Virus record (IMG/VR): IMGVR_UViG_3300024999_000049
Coordinates: 56,194-120,193 of that record
Length of the DNA stretch: 64,000 nt
Strand: one strand, 5' to 3'
From: a virus
Every line of letters starts with the position of its first letter. Position 1 is the stretch's first letter. Positions 15,309-22,455 of the stretch are shown here, piece after piece. A program made the position numbers and the translations under genes. The notes below the pieces were generated by a model that saw only the letters and a list, made by a program, of their open reading frames with translations, was not told where the DNA came from and made no database searches.

Positions 15309-15527
15309 TTATGCATTCCACATTAAATCTTCTAAATATTCTTCCAATTCATACCATGATGTACACTCAAAAAGTAGTTCTCCGTTTTCTGTTACTTCAC
15401 AGTTATTTAGGCTATCAACTGTAATTTCCATACTACCTATGATGCATTCACCGTCATTTTTTAGTGCTTTACGGACTTCTGTAAGTGATATTGATTGTAT
15501 GTTCTCAAATTTTCTACCTTGTGTCAT
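15309..15527 (-). CDS. hypothetical acidic protein, 72 aa
   Basis: Start at MTQGRKFENIQSISLTEVRK after GGAGGTG, preferred over an upstream ATG. Acidic C-terminus (SWYELEEYLEDLMWNA). Function unknown. Confidence 0.55.
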   Translation of the reverse strand: MTQGRKFENIQSISLTEVRKALKNDGECIIGSMEITVDSLNNCEVTENGELLFECTSWYELEEYLEDLMWNA

Positions 15528-15552
15528 TGTAAACACCTCCAATAAATTTATT

Positions 15553-15601
15553 AAGGATATACATGTTATTTTGTTATTGTTATTTTAACATATATATCCT
15601 T
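15553..15601. terminator. strong hairpin with T-run on the plus strand
   Basis: A 16-bp arm at 15553-15568 pairs with 15586-15601 with one mismatch, followed by TTTTTT on the plus strand. Read rightward it looks like an intrinsic terminator. Read leftward, the loop shows AATAACAATAACA and the hairpin sits just upstream of a ribosome site. Confidence 0.5.
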
Positions 15602-15631
15602 TTTTCGGTATCCTGTATTTGGTTTTGTTGT

Positions 15632-15895
15632 TCAGCTATTGTATAAACTTAACAGTTTTTCAAATGTCTTGTTTATCATTTTTTCATCCATTATTGTGTA
15701 AAAAAATTCTTTACTGACTGTTACAATTTTTTCATTTTCCATTTTCCAATTGTATACACCTAATGTTATTTCCTCATTTCCATTTATAAAAAATCGGAAA
15801 TACATTTTTAATCTGTCATGAGTATAAATCCATGATAATTTTTCAGTATCTTTTTTAATGTTATTTAATTCATCAAGATTGATTATATTTAACAT
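15632..15895 (-). CDS. hypothetical protein, 87 aa; first clear gene of the leftward arm
   Basis: MLNIINLDELNNIKKDTEKL..., with AGGAGCG upstream. Mixed alpha-beta, with an aromatic middle (RLKMYFRFFINGNEEITLGV). It is the most promoter-proximal well-supported gene behind the promoter at 16483-16509. Function unknown. Confidence 0.6.
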   Translation of the reverse strand: MLNIINLDELNNIKKDTEKLSWIYTHDRLKMYFRFFINGNEEITLGVYNWKMENEKIVTVSKEFFYTIMDEKMINKTFEKLLSLYNS

Positions 15896-15976
15896 ATTAC
15901 ACGCTCCTATAAATTATATTTTGATTAAATTTACAGGATACTCAAAAAAGTTCATATATGTTTTTGTTTGCTGCTA

Positions 15977-16120
15977 TTAGTCAATTTTATATGTTAATCT
16001 AATACCAGACTTTTTATCTATATTGAATAAGACTTGTTTATATTTTCTTTCATATGTCAGAGCTAAAAATAAATGACATTTTAAAATATGTCGCTTCAAT
16101 AAGCTATTAAAAGTTAACAT
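15977..16120 (-). CDS. possible small basic protein, 47 aa
   Basis: An open frame MLTFNSLLKRHILKCHLFLA to KSGIRLTYKID lies in the leader of the leftward transcript. The C-terminal half looks protein-like, but there is no ribosome site. The DNA also carries three crossing inverted repeats, so it may be a structured RNA instead. Confidence 0.3.
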   Translation of the reverse strand: MLTFNSLLKRHILKCHLFLALTYERKYKQVLFNIDKKSGIRLTYKID

Positions 16121-16259
16121 ATGATTTACTGGTATATTCAAGTCTTATTCTATTTTCAAAAGTACTTTACAAGCTACTTTACATACAGATTATACATTTT
16201 GCTTTTTTATCCCCATTAATTCACTTGATTTATTATTACTAACCTCATACTATCCTATA

Positions 16260-16341
16260 GCCAGTAAACTAATTGCAATTATCAATAATCGATTTTTATA
16301 CTTTAAATCTAACCACTATTGATAATTAGTGTTTAACTGGC
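16260..16341. repeat. long imperfect hairpin in the leftward leader
   Basis: Outer arms GCCAGT/ACTGGC and an inner perfect 11-bp pair (16277-16287 with 16317-16327) form a bulged stem of about 80 bases. It lies within the first 220 bases of the transcript from the promoter at 16483-16509 and may act as a leader structure. Confidence 0.45.
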
Positions 16342-16482
16342 AAAAATTCCGGGTTTTAAGATTTTCAATGTCAAGTTTATAATGGACTTCAAAAGCTACT
16401 ATGTATATTCTGTTTTCAATGTTCAGTGGGTATTCCGTCCAGTGCCGTAACCCTATTTACTACTATCAAATTACATTCTAAT

Positions 16483-16509
16483 ATTATACCCATTTAGTTA
16501 AAGTGTCAA
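16483..16509 (-). promoter_or_regulatory. main leftward sigma-A-type promoter
   Basis: Minus-strand TTGACA (complement 16504-16509) and TATAAT (complement 16483-16488), both consensus, with a short 15-bp spacer. The upstream AT-rich stretch is like an UP element. The flank AATAGTATTGACA is shared with the promoter at 6387-6416. It would drive the whole leftward arm. Confidence 0.65.
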
Positions 16510-16955
16510 TACTATTTATAAATAATTATTATATTTATTTAAATAAAATATCATTAGAAGGAAGTCAGTAAATTTATTGTGTTGTTTGTGGCTTGTAACG
16601 TGCTTATTACTGCATGGTATACAGGTATATTGTAGTGTGTGTTTATTCCCTTATTAATTGATACGTTTTAGGGTATTTTAGCGTGATATTGTGTTGGGTA
16701 GTATGTTTATGTGTCTGATATGGTTTTAGTGGCTAATTTTGGCTTATATGTGCTTGTATTGCCTATGTAGTAACGTGTAGTAAATGGATATAGTAATGGG
16801 TAAACAGTAAATCAATTGTAACATGCCTAAATGACATTTAAGGCTTATTATATTTCTTTAGTATCCAATTACATTCAGGTATTTTACTCTGTCCTATGTG
16901 GCATTTTAAAGCAAATAAACGGTTTACATAATTATCTTCTACCCGCAACCATAGT

Positions 16956-16995
16956 ACTTATCCACATGGTTGTTGATAACTTATTGTGGATAAGT
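16956..16995. other. two inverted perfect DnaA boxes
   Basis: TTATCCACA at 16958-16966 and its complement TGTGGATAA at 16985-16993 form an 11-bp inverted repeat (ACTTATCCACA/TGTGGATAAGT) with an 18-bp spacer. TTATCCACA is the bacterial DnaA consensus. A second pair, CAACCAT/ATGGTTG, overlaps the left box. Confidence 0.65.
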
Positions 16996-17243
16996 CTGCT
17001 ATGTGTTGGTATTATAGGTCTGTGAGTACTATTCAAAGTGTATCTATTAATTAGTAAAGTGTATCGATATAGTATTAATAGTGTATTGGTGGTTACCTTG
17101 TATACATACATGTGTATGGCTTGTACAGTTTATTGTATTGATATTGTGTGTTTGTCCTCCACTTTGGTATGGTTTTATGGGTATAATTTGGGATCAGAAA
17201 CCACTTTTAGTACCTTGCATTATTTAGTACTGTGTTTTAATAT

Positions 17244-17298
17244 ATACTATACAATGTATAGTATTGTTTATTGTATAGTATTATATAATGTATAATAC
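17244..17298. repeat. iteron-like repeats at 17-bp spacing plus a palindrome
   Basis: TGTATAGTAT at 17255, TGTATAGTAT at 17272 and TGTATAATAC at 17289 are spaced exactly 17 bp apart. The first is also the right arm of a perfect palindrome, ATACTATACA-A-TGTATAGTAT (17244-17264). Iterons of this kind bind initiator proteins in plasmid and phage origins. Low complexity makes chance resemblance possible. Confidence 0.5.
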
Positions 17299-18384
17299 TT
17301 CAACAGAAAATCCCCTGTTATATATGCCGATGTCCTGAAACATGCATTGTATACAGCAAATAGCCTATTCTGTAGGCTTGTAGCCGTTACCTATTATATC
17401 ACACGATTATACATGCAAATACTATCAATATTCATTCAATTTATATCGCTATAACGATACAAATATAATAATCCATGTCAATTCCCTTCACTATTACCAT
17501 AGTATTACTTATTCTTTGGAGATATTTATACAATAATTCTATTGCCTTATGATGCAGTATTCATGCATATTACAGGCTATTTTAATCAATACATTACATG
17601 TCTTACAAGCATATCCGGGCATAGTTTACAAAAATTACTTCCATTTATTCCCAGCTTATGCTATGAGCACTTCCATCCACAGCGCGTTGTAGATTTTCAA
17701 ATTAAAGCAACAAATAGTTACAATTATTTTACACAATCCAAAAATAAAATTTTACACTAAACACCCAACTTTTCCAATAAAACTAAAAATATATCTTCAA
17801 AACACACATTTTACTTTCGCAACCTCTTCGAACAAACTCACTCATATCAACTATTTCAACCATATACACTCAACCTATATAACCATCACCCATAGGGGCT
17901 ACATTTTACAATTCCACCCTAAACAATCCCCTATATACCCTACCTTCCTCATAGAATTCAAACATTTTAAATACCATAATAAAATCCCATCAAACTCAAC
18001 AATATGAACTATTATACCTTATACAATAGCAACGAATATAGCAAATAAATAACAAAATAATTTTATGATCTTATTATTCTATCCAATCATTTATTCATTA
18101 AAAATATCGTACCCTACGAGTCAATAACCATAACAATAATAATATCTTCAAGATCACAAATCAAAACAGCCTTATAATCCATTAACCACAATACATATAC
18201 ACAAATCAACCATATACACAAATTAAAGAATAAGTTTAATTACCGATAACAATAAATAAATCATCTGAATAATATACAGATTTTCATATTAAAACCAACT
18301 TAACAAAATTTATAATTATAATTTTTGATAATTAAACATAATCATGATGAAAAACATTTTAACAAAATATATATAATAATATTG

Positions 18385-18413
18385 TTGACACGATAAAATA
18401 TACATGATACAAT
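18385..18413 (+). promoter_or_regulatory. rightward sigma-A-type promoter
   Basis: TTGACA at 18385-18390, a 17-bp spacer and TACAAT at 18408-18413. It fires into a hairpin-terminated unit about 100 bases long rather than directly into a gene. Confidence 0.7.
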
Positions 18414-18419
18414 GTAATT

Positions 18420-18530
18420 AGGTGTAAAATTTAATAATATAGAAATCAGAATACAATAAAGGTTACGCTACCGCCCTACGGTTGGAGAAACATATTTGGC
18501 TGAAGCCAAATATGTTTCAATTATTATTTT
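18420..18530 (+). ncRNA. candidate small RNA or attenuated leader
   Basis: Just after the promoter at 18385-18413 come a small ACCG-CCCTA-CGGT hairpin and a perfect 14-bp stem (18487-18500 with 18505-18518, loop TGAA) followed by a T-rich stretch. This has the form of a short transcript with an intrinsic terminator. The alternative is an attenuator ahead of the 18884 operon. Confidence 0.5.
18487..18518 (+). terminator. strong 14-bp terminator-like hairpin
   Basis: GAAACATATTTGGC pairs perfectly with GCCAAATATGTTTC around TGAA. The following AATTATTATTTTATTTTTTA is T-rich but not a pure run. Confidence 0.6.
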
Positions 18531-18600
18531 ATTTTTTATATTTATGATTTAGTTATAAATACTATATATAATTTGTAACCAAATTGTAACAATTATTATA

Positions 18601-18629
18601 TTGACTTATTTTAACTAAGTTGATATAAT
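18601..18629 (+). promoter_or_regulatory. rightward promoter for the 18884 operon
   Basis: TTGACT at 18601-18606, 17-bp spacer, TATAAT at 18624-18629. The surrounding TTTTAACTAAGTTGATATAATAAT recurs almost identically at about 21311-21333, so a specific element beyond the hexamers is shared. Confidence 0.7.
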
Positions 18630-18646
18630 AATAATAGCAATACTTA

Positions 18647-18665
18647 TTGAACTTTGAAAACTGAA
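18647..18665 (+). promoter_or_regulatory. boxA-like antitermination element
   Basis: TTGAACTTTGAAAACTGAA, transcribed about 10-15 bases after the expected start, resembles the CTTTGAAAAC boxA of Firmicute rRNA leaders. Such elements load Nus factors. The function here is inferred from likeness alone. Confidence 0.4.
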
Positions 18666-18809
18666 TATAACTGATTTTATTTTATTTTATCTAATTTACC
18701 AATAAAGAAAAATGGAACTATTTTTATGTTTCTATCTATCACCAGAATTAACGTAAGAGAATAGAGAAGGAAACCGCACTCAAGACCGCTATTTCATCAT
18801 ACCAAATGT

Positions 18810-18847
18810 AACGCCGATTGTGCAGAAATGCAACGTCAATTGTGCAG
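18810..18847 (+). repeat. two 16-bp direct repeats upstream of the Rep-like gene
   Basis: AACGCCGATTGTGCAG (18810-18825) and AACGTCAATTGTGCAG (18832-18847) match at 14 of 16 positions, with a 22-bp period (two helical turns). They end about 36 bases before the start of the 18884 gene and could be an autoregulatory binding site. Confidence 0.5.
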
Positions 18848-18883
18848 TTATTTTTTGCTATCTAATTTTATGAAAGGAGTTAT

Positions 18884-19789
18884 ATGGAAGAAAGAAAACC
18901 TGAAAGAACCTTTGTAGATGTGGATACAGGAGAGTATATTCAACTCTATGAAGGAGAAACCCTTACAAAACACAAAGAGAAGTCACCTTCTCAAAAAAAA
19001 GCTATTACTAAATCAATAGAAACAAAAGAATTAAATGAAGAAGTTAAAGAATGGAATACTGAACTAGGAGGATTTGTATTTGTGCTTTTTAAATATTGTA
19101 ATGAAGTTTTGAATCAGCATCCAGAGATTGTGCCTGAAGATATAACTAAGTTATTTTACCTTGCTACATATGTAGATTTTGATGGATACTTAATATATAA
19201 CGATTCTTATATGACTAGATATGAGATGCAAGAGTTATTACAATTAAGTAGAAAGAACTTTGACTTATTCTTTAATAAATTAAAGTCTCTAAAAATAATA
19301 TCTCAGGATAGTAGTAAAAACATTAAAATTAATAAAGAATATTTTGTAAAAGGTGAAATTGATAAGGATATTCAAAAATATTACAATTACACTAGAGTCT
19401 ATATTAAAACAATAAGATATCTATTTGAACATGTTCCTTTAAGAAAGCACAAACAATTGGGGTCATATTTTAAATTGATACCTTATATACATAGACAACA
19501 AAATACTTTATGTTGGAATCCAGAAAATGAACAATCTGATATAAAACTTATGCATGTAAAAGACCTACAAAATATATTAGGATATCATAGGAATAGCGTT
19601 AGATCATTTATAAAAGAACTGCTCTCCACTAGGTTAGAAAATGGTGAAGCTATTCTTGGATTCTTTAGAACAGATTATGATGAAGGAAAATCATTTATTA
19701 TTGTAAATCCCAAAGTTTTCTATGGTGGAAACTTTAAACTGGATGAGGGTAAAAACACAATAATTAAATGGTTTGGTAAAATAAATTGA
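18884..19789 (+). CDS. RepL-like winged-helix replication/regulatory protein
   Basis: 301 residues. The N-terminal 60 are charged and linker-like. Residues 65-285 follow the pattern of plasmid/phage Rep and related winged-helix proteins: YMTRYEMQELLQLSRKNFDL (first helix-turn-helix), KLIPYIHRQQNTLCWNPENE, LQNILGYHRNSVRSFIKELL (second recognition region) and a closing FIIVNPKVFYGG strand. The FxVNPxxxxxG ending is typical of Firmicute RepL-type proteins. It is the first gene of the rightward arm, next to a candidate origin and paired repeats, which fits an initiator or origin-binding regulator. Ribosome site AAAGGAG. The exact role is inferred. Confidence 0.55.
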   Translation: MEERKPERTFVDVDTGEYIQLYEGETLTKHKEKSPSQKKAITKSIETKELNEEVKEWNTELGGFVFVLFKYCNEVLNQHPEIVPEDITKLFYLATYVDFDGYLIYNDSYMTRYEMQELLQLSRKNFDLFFNKLKSLKIISQDSSKNIKINKEYFVKGEIDKDIQKYYNYTRVYIKTIRYLFEHVPLRKHKQLGSYFKLIPYIHRQQNTLCWNPENEQSDIKLMHVKDLQNILGYHRNSVRSFIKELLSTRLENGEAILGFFRTDYDEGKSFIIVNPKVFYGGNFKLDEGKNTIIKWFGKIN

Positions 19790-19807
19790 TATAATAAGGA
19801 GAATACA

Positions 19808-20869
19808 ATGTTGAAATTACCAATGGCTTTAGATTTAAAAACTAATACTTTAATACATATTAGCAATGTTACAAATGAAAATAAAAATCAATTTGAATTT
19901 ATTTGCCCTAAATGTAAGAGTCCACTTATAATTAAAATGGGAGATATAAAGACGCACCATTTTGCTCATAAAATTAAAGACTGTGAAATAAATGGTGAAA
20001 CTATCATGCATCTATTGGCAAAGACAATAATCAGTGAAAATAGCACAATAATATTTCCTATATACAATCCTGTAACTTTAAAGTGGTTAAGAATTGAACA
20101 ACCATATACTATTCATAAAATAGAATCTAGTTATGAAGATATAATTCCAGATATGATTATAAATATAAATGGAAGACTTGTTTTTATAGAAGTAGCCTTT
20201 AGTCACTTTATAGACAAGGAAAAATATGAGAAACTAAAAAGAATAGGTATAGAAACATGGGAAATTGATTTAAGAAAGTTGGATATTTATAATTATGATT
20301 CTTTTGCATTTGGAATGATAAGGGATATATTTAACAAGGAATCTATTATAATCAATTTGGGAGATTATAGAGATTATCTTAATTCTGATTATGAAGAATT
20401 TAGCAAATCAAATCTTTTGGCATATGAATTAGTAGAACAATATAATAAAACTGAAGATATTGATTTTAGTGATTATGGAAAGCAATATCCCTTATTACAT
20501 GGTAATAATTATTTCAAACTTATTGGTACTAAAAACATGAAAGAATATTGGTTATGTATTTACCATGACAAAATTGATACTAAAGAAATTATTACTGTTG
20601 AAATATATTATAATACAAACATTGATCTTAAAAGTATTCATCTGGTACATTATAAATTAACTAAAAACAACAATTATACTTCTTTCTCTGGTGGATGGTA
20701 TAGTGAATATAATAAATTCAACGATGAAACCACTGATAATCTTGATTATATGGCATGGTATTTGAAAGAATTATTAAATAATAAGAATAAAGTAAATCTT
20801 AAATATAATAAATATAATGATAACTACATGTTATTTGGTGGAATAGTTTTGAAATGCAAATACAATTAA
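19808..20869 (+). CDS. CoiA-like nuclease-family protein
   Basis: 353 residues. The N-terminus has a zinc-binding CPKC followed by KTHHFAHK and ETIMHLLAK, the CPxC...HFAH...H signature of CoiA-like proteins. Residues 115-150 (IIPDMIININGRLVFIEVAF) give the PD...(D/E)xK-like nuclease core (PDM...FIEVAF). Competence CoiA promotes recombination of incoming DNA in Bacilli. A phage homologue beside a Rep-like gene may act in DNA replication or recombination (inference). The last 150 residues are unrecognised. Confidence 0.65.
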   Translation: MLKLPMALDLKTNTLIHISNVTNENKNQFEFICPKCKSPLIIKMGDIKTHHFAHKIKDCEINGETIMHLLAKTIISENSTIIFPIYNPVTLKWLRIEQPYTIHKIESSYEDIIPDMIININGRLVFIEVAFSHFIDKEKYEKLKRIGIETWEIDLRKLDIYNYDSFAFGMIRDIFNKESIIINLGDYRDYLNSDYEEFSKSNLLAYELVEQYNKTEDIDFSDYGKQYPLLHGNNYFKLIGTKNMKEYWLCIYHDKIDTKEIITVEIYYNTNIDLKSIHLVHYKLTKNNNYTSFSGGWYSEYNKFNDETTDNLDYMAWYLKELLNNKNKVNLKYNKYNDNYMLFGGIVLKCKYN

Positions 20870-20961
20870 GTGATAAGTTAAAGAATTATTTAATATTAAG
20901 ATATAAGTTCTTTAATATTAATATATAAACTTATAGATATAAAGAAAGGAGGAAACTAATT

Positions 20962-21135
20962 ATGGAATATGTAGAAGGTTATGATTTAGATATATATCCA
21001 GAAGAAGTAATTAAATATTGTCCGTTATGTGGTTTGGAATGTGTAGACATAGGAGTTAATGGAGCAGGAATTTATGAAGGAGAAGATTTTGTTTGTGTCA
21101 ATGTAGATTGTAAAAATTATTTTAAACATATTTAA
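20962..21135 (+). CDS. small zinc-ribbon-like protein, 57 aa
   Basis: Frame MEYVEGYDLDIYPEEVIKYC... with CPLCGLEC and later FVCVNVDCKNYF, giving two Cys pairs that could hold one zinc. Strong AAAGGAGG site. Acidic. Function unknown. Confidence 0.6.
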   Translation: MEYVEGYDLDIYPEEVIKYCPLCGLECVDIGVNGAGIYEGEDFVCVNVDCKNYFKHI

Positions 21136-21335
21136 TGTAAATATATCCGTTTAATCCTTTATTTTTACTCAAATTTTCCCTAGAATTTCCTCAATTTTTG
21201 TCTAATTTCCACCCAATTTTACTAAATTCTAAGAAATTTTGAGTAAAATTTAAATAAAACAAAATACCTGCTAAAACTCACTAATTCCCCACCAAATACT
21301 GAAAAAACTTTTTAACTAAGTAGATATAATAATGC

Positions 21336-21365
21336 TTGACACAGCTTTCCACCTCATGGTATAAT
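21336..21365 (+). promoter_or_regulatory. rightward sigma-A-type promoter
   Basis: TTGACA at 21336-21341, 18-bp spacer, TATAAT at 21360-21365. Directly upstream lies a second copy of the TTTAACTAAGTxGATATAATAAT element found at 18608-18632. The stretch 21136-21335 carries no gene; it contains an inverted repeat TTTTACTCAAA/TTTGAGTAAAA. Confidence 0.7.
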
Positions 21366-21459
21366 GTATATGTGAGGTTGAGGTAACAAAAAAAATAAAT
21401 ATAGTAAAGGTTGATTTTCAGTGTCTTATGACTCCCATCATTTTACACTCATATACATA

Positions 21460-21491
21460 GAGGGGCAGTACTTTACAATTGTACTCCCCTC
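21460..21491 (+). promoter_or_regulatory. leader hairpin between promoter and gene
   Basis: GAGGGG-C-AGTAC pairs with GTACT-CCCCTC around a 9-base loop, with one bulged C. It lies in a leader of about 165 bases after the promoter at 21336-21365. It has no T-run, so it looks like a regulatory leader rather than a terminator. Confidence 0.45.
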
Positions 21492-21537
21492 ACCCACCTT
21501 AACTATGGTATTTTTGAAGAAAGGAGGACTTAAAACA

Positions 21538-21771
21538 ATGACGTATAGAAAAGAACTTACTATTGTCACAGCAGAAGCAGATGATATAGAAAAAGGTACA
21601 GAATTTTATTTAAAAGATGATGTTGATGCTATGATTAATGATATTGAAAATGAAGTTAATGAAATACAATCTTACATAGAAGATTATAAAGAATGGACTG
21701 TCGATGATTTAATTAATAATCTAGACATTATTTATGAAAAATTAAAAAAATTATCTAATAATTTATATTAA
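21538..21771 (+). CDS. hypothetical acidic protein, 77 aa
   Basis: Start at MTYRKELTIVTAEADDIEKG, set by AAAGGAGG; the longer frame upstream overlaps the leader hairpin and lacks a site. Acidic, with a predicted long helix (MINDIENEVNEIQSYIEDYK). Function unknown. Confidence 0.6.
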   Translation: MTYRKELTIVTAEADDIEKGTEFYLKDDVDAMINDIENEVNEIQSYIEDYKEWTVDDLINNLDIIYEKLKKLSNNLY

Positions 21772-21814
21772 TTAAATTTATATGATATTAAAAAGAAAGG
21801 AGGAAATCTAGACA

Positions 21815-22192
21815 ATGCTAAAATATAAGGATACATATTTTATTGGTAAGACAAAAGATTCTAAAGGTATTGTCTCATCAAATAAAGATGATAACTATAT
21901 ACGTTGCAAGAATGGTATTCAAATTTATCGTTACAACAAAAATATATTAGTAGTTCAATTTAATACAGTTGGTATTGCTAATAATCGTTTAAAAGAATTA
22001 TCTGCTATAGGAATTAATTTAACACCTTTTCAAATTGGAGATAATGAACAGACCTATACATTCTCTGAATCTATATTGGATAAAGTAGCTGATATTGTAA
22101 AAGCCAGAAAGAGAATTAAAAAGAATTATACAGATGAACAGAAATTAGAAATAAAACTCAGATTAGAAAAAGGACGTAATTTGAATAGATAA
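21815..22192 (+). CDS. hypothetical protein, 125 aa
   Basis: Beta-rich first half (YFIGKTKDSKGIVSSNKDDN) and a basic C-terminal helix (KARKRIKKNYTDEQKLEIKL). The tail is suited to nucleic-acid contact, but no family is recognised. AAAGGAGG site. Confidence 0.6.
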   Translation: MLKYKDTYFIGKTKDSKGIVSSNKDDNYIRCKNGIQIYRYNKNILVVQFNTVGIANNRLKELSAIGINLTPFQIGDNEQTYTFSESILDKVADIVKARKRIKKNYTDEQKLEIKLRLEKGRNLNR

Positions 22193-22359
22193 ATGAGGTT
22201 ATTTTGATTTAACTTGCTCAAATGTATTCCTATTCATTTTTTCGAGTTTAGAAGCAAATAGTATACGTTTTCTATTTAAATTAAAGGAATTTTTATAATA
22301 GGATGCGTATTAAAAAGGTTGAACTAAATAATTATAGTAATAGTGAGGTTTAATTAATT

Positions 22360-22446
22360 ATGAAAATTGTATCTCAGAATAAAGTTCTTTTAAAGAATTT
22401 GTGGAAGTTGGAAAAGAGATTAGAAAAGAAGAAAGGTACAAAGTGA
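22360..22446 (+). CDS. possible 28-aa basic peptide
   Basis: Frame MKIVSQNKVLLKNLWKLEKR... ends 9 bases before the radical-SAM gene, with GTGAGG upstream. It may be a leader peptide whose translation couples to the next gene. Short, so uncertain. Confidence 0.35.
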   Translation: MKIVSQNKVLLKNLWKLEKRLEKKKGTK

Positions 22447-22455
22447 GGTGAAAAT

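Larger units (their letters stand above)
16121..18384. other. 2.3-kb gene-free control region, candidate replication origin
   Basis: No frame here has a credible ribosome site or coding-like composition. About 16560-17300 is G+T-rich on the plus strand, while about 17500-18300 is A+C-rich, so the keto skew flips near 17.4 kb. The region holds the leftward promoter, a long hairpin (16260-16341), two perfect DnaA boxes and phased repeats. It separates the divergent gene arms. This combination suggests a replication origin (inference). Confidence 0.6.

Noticed and set aside
16831-17760. Open frames on the plus strand at 16831-17025, 17038-17295 and 17542-17760
   Set aside because: No ribosome sites, atypical composition (Tyr/Cys/Val-rich from GT-rich sequence) and overlap with DnaA boxes and iteron-like repeats.
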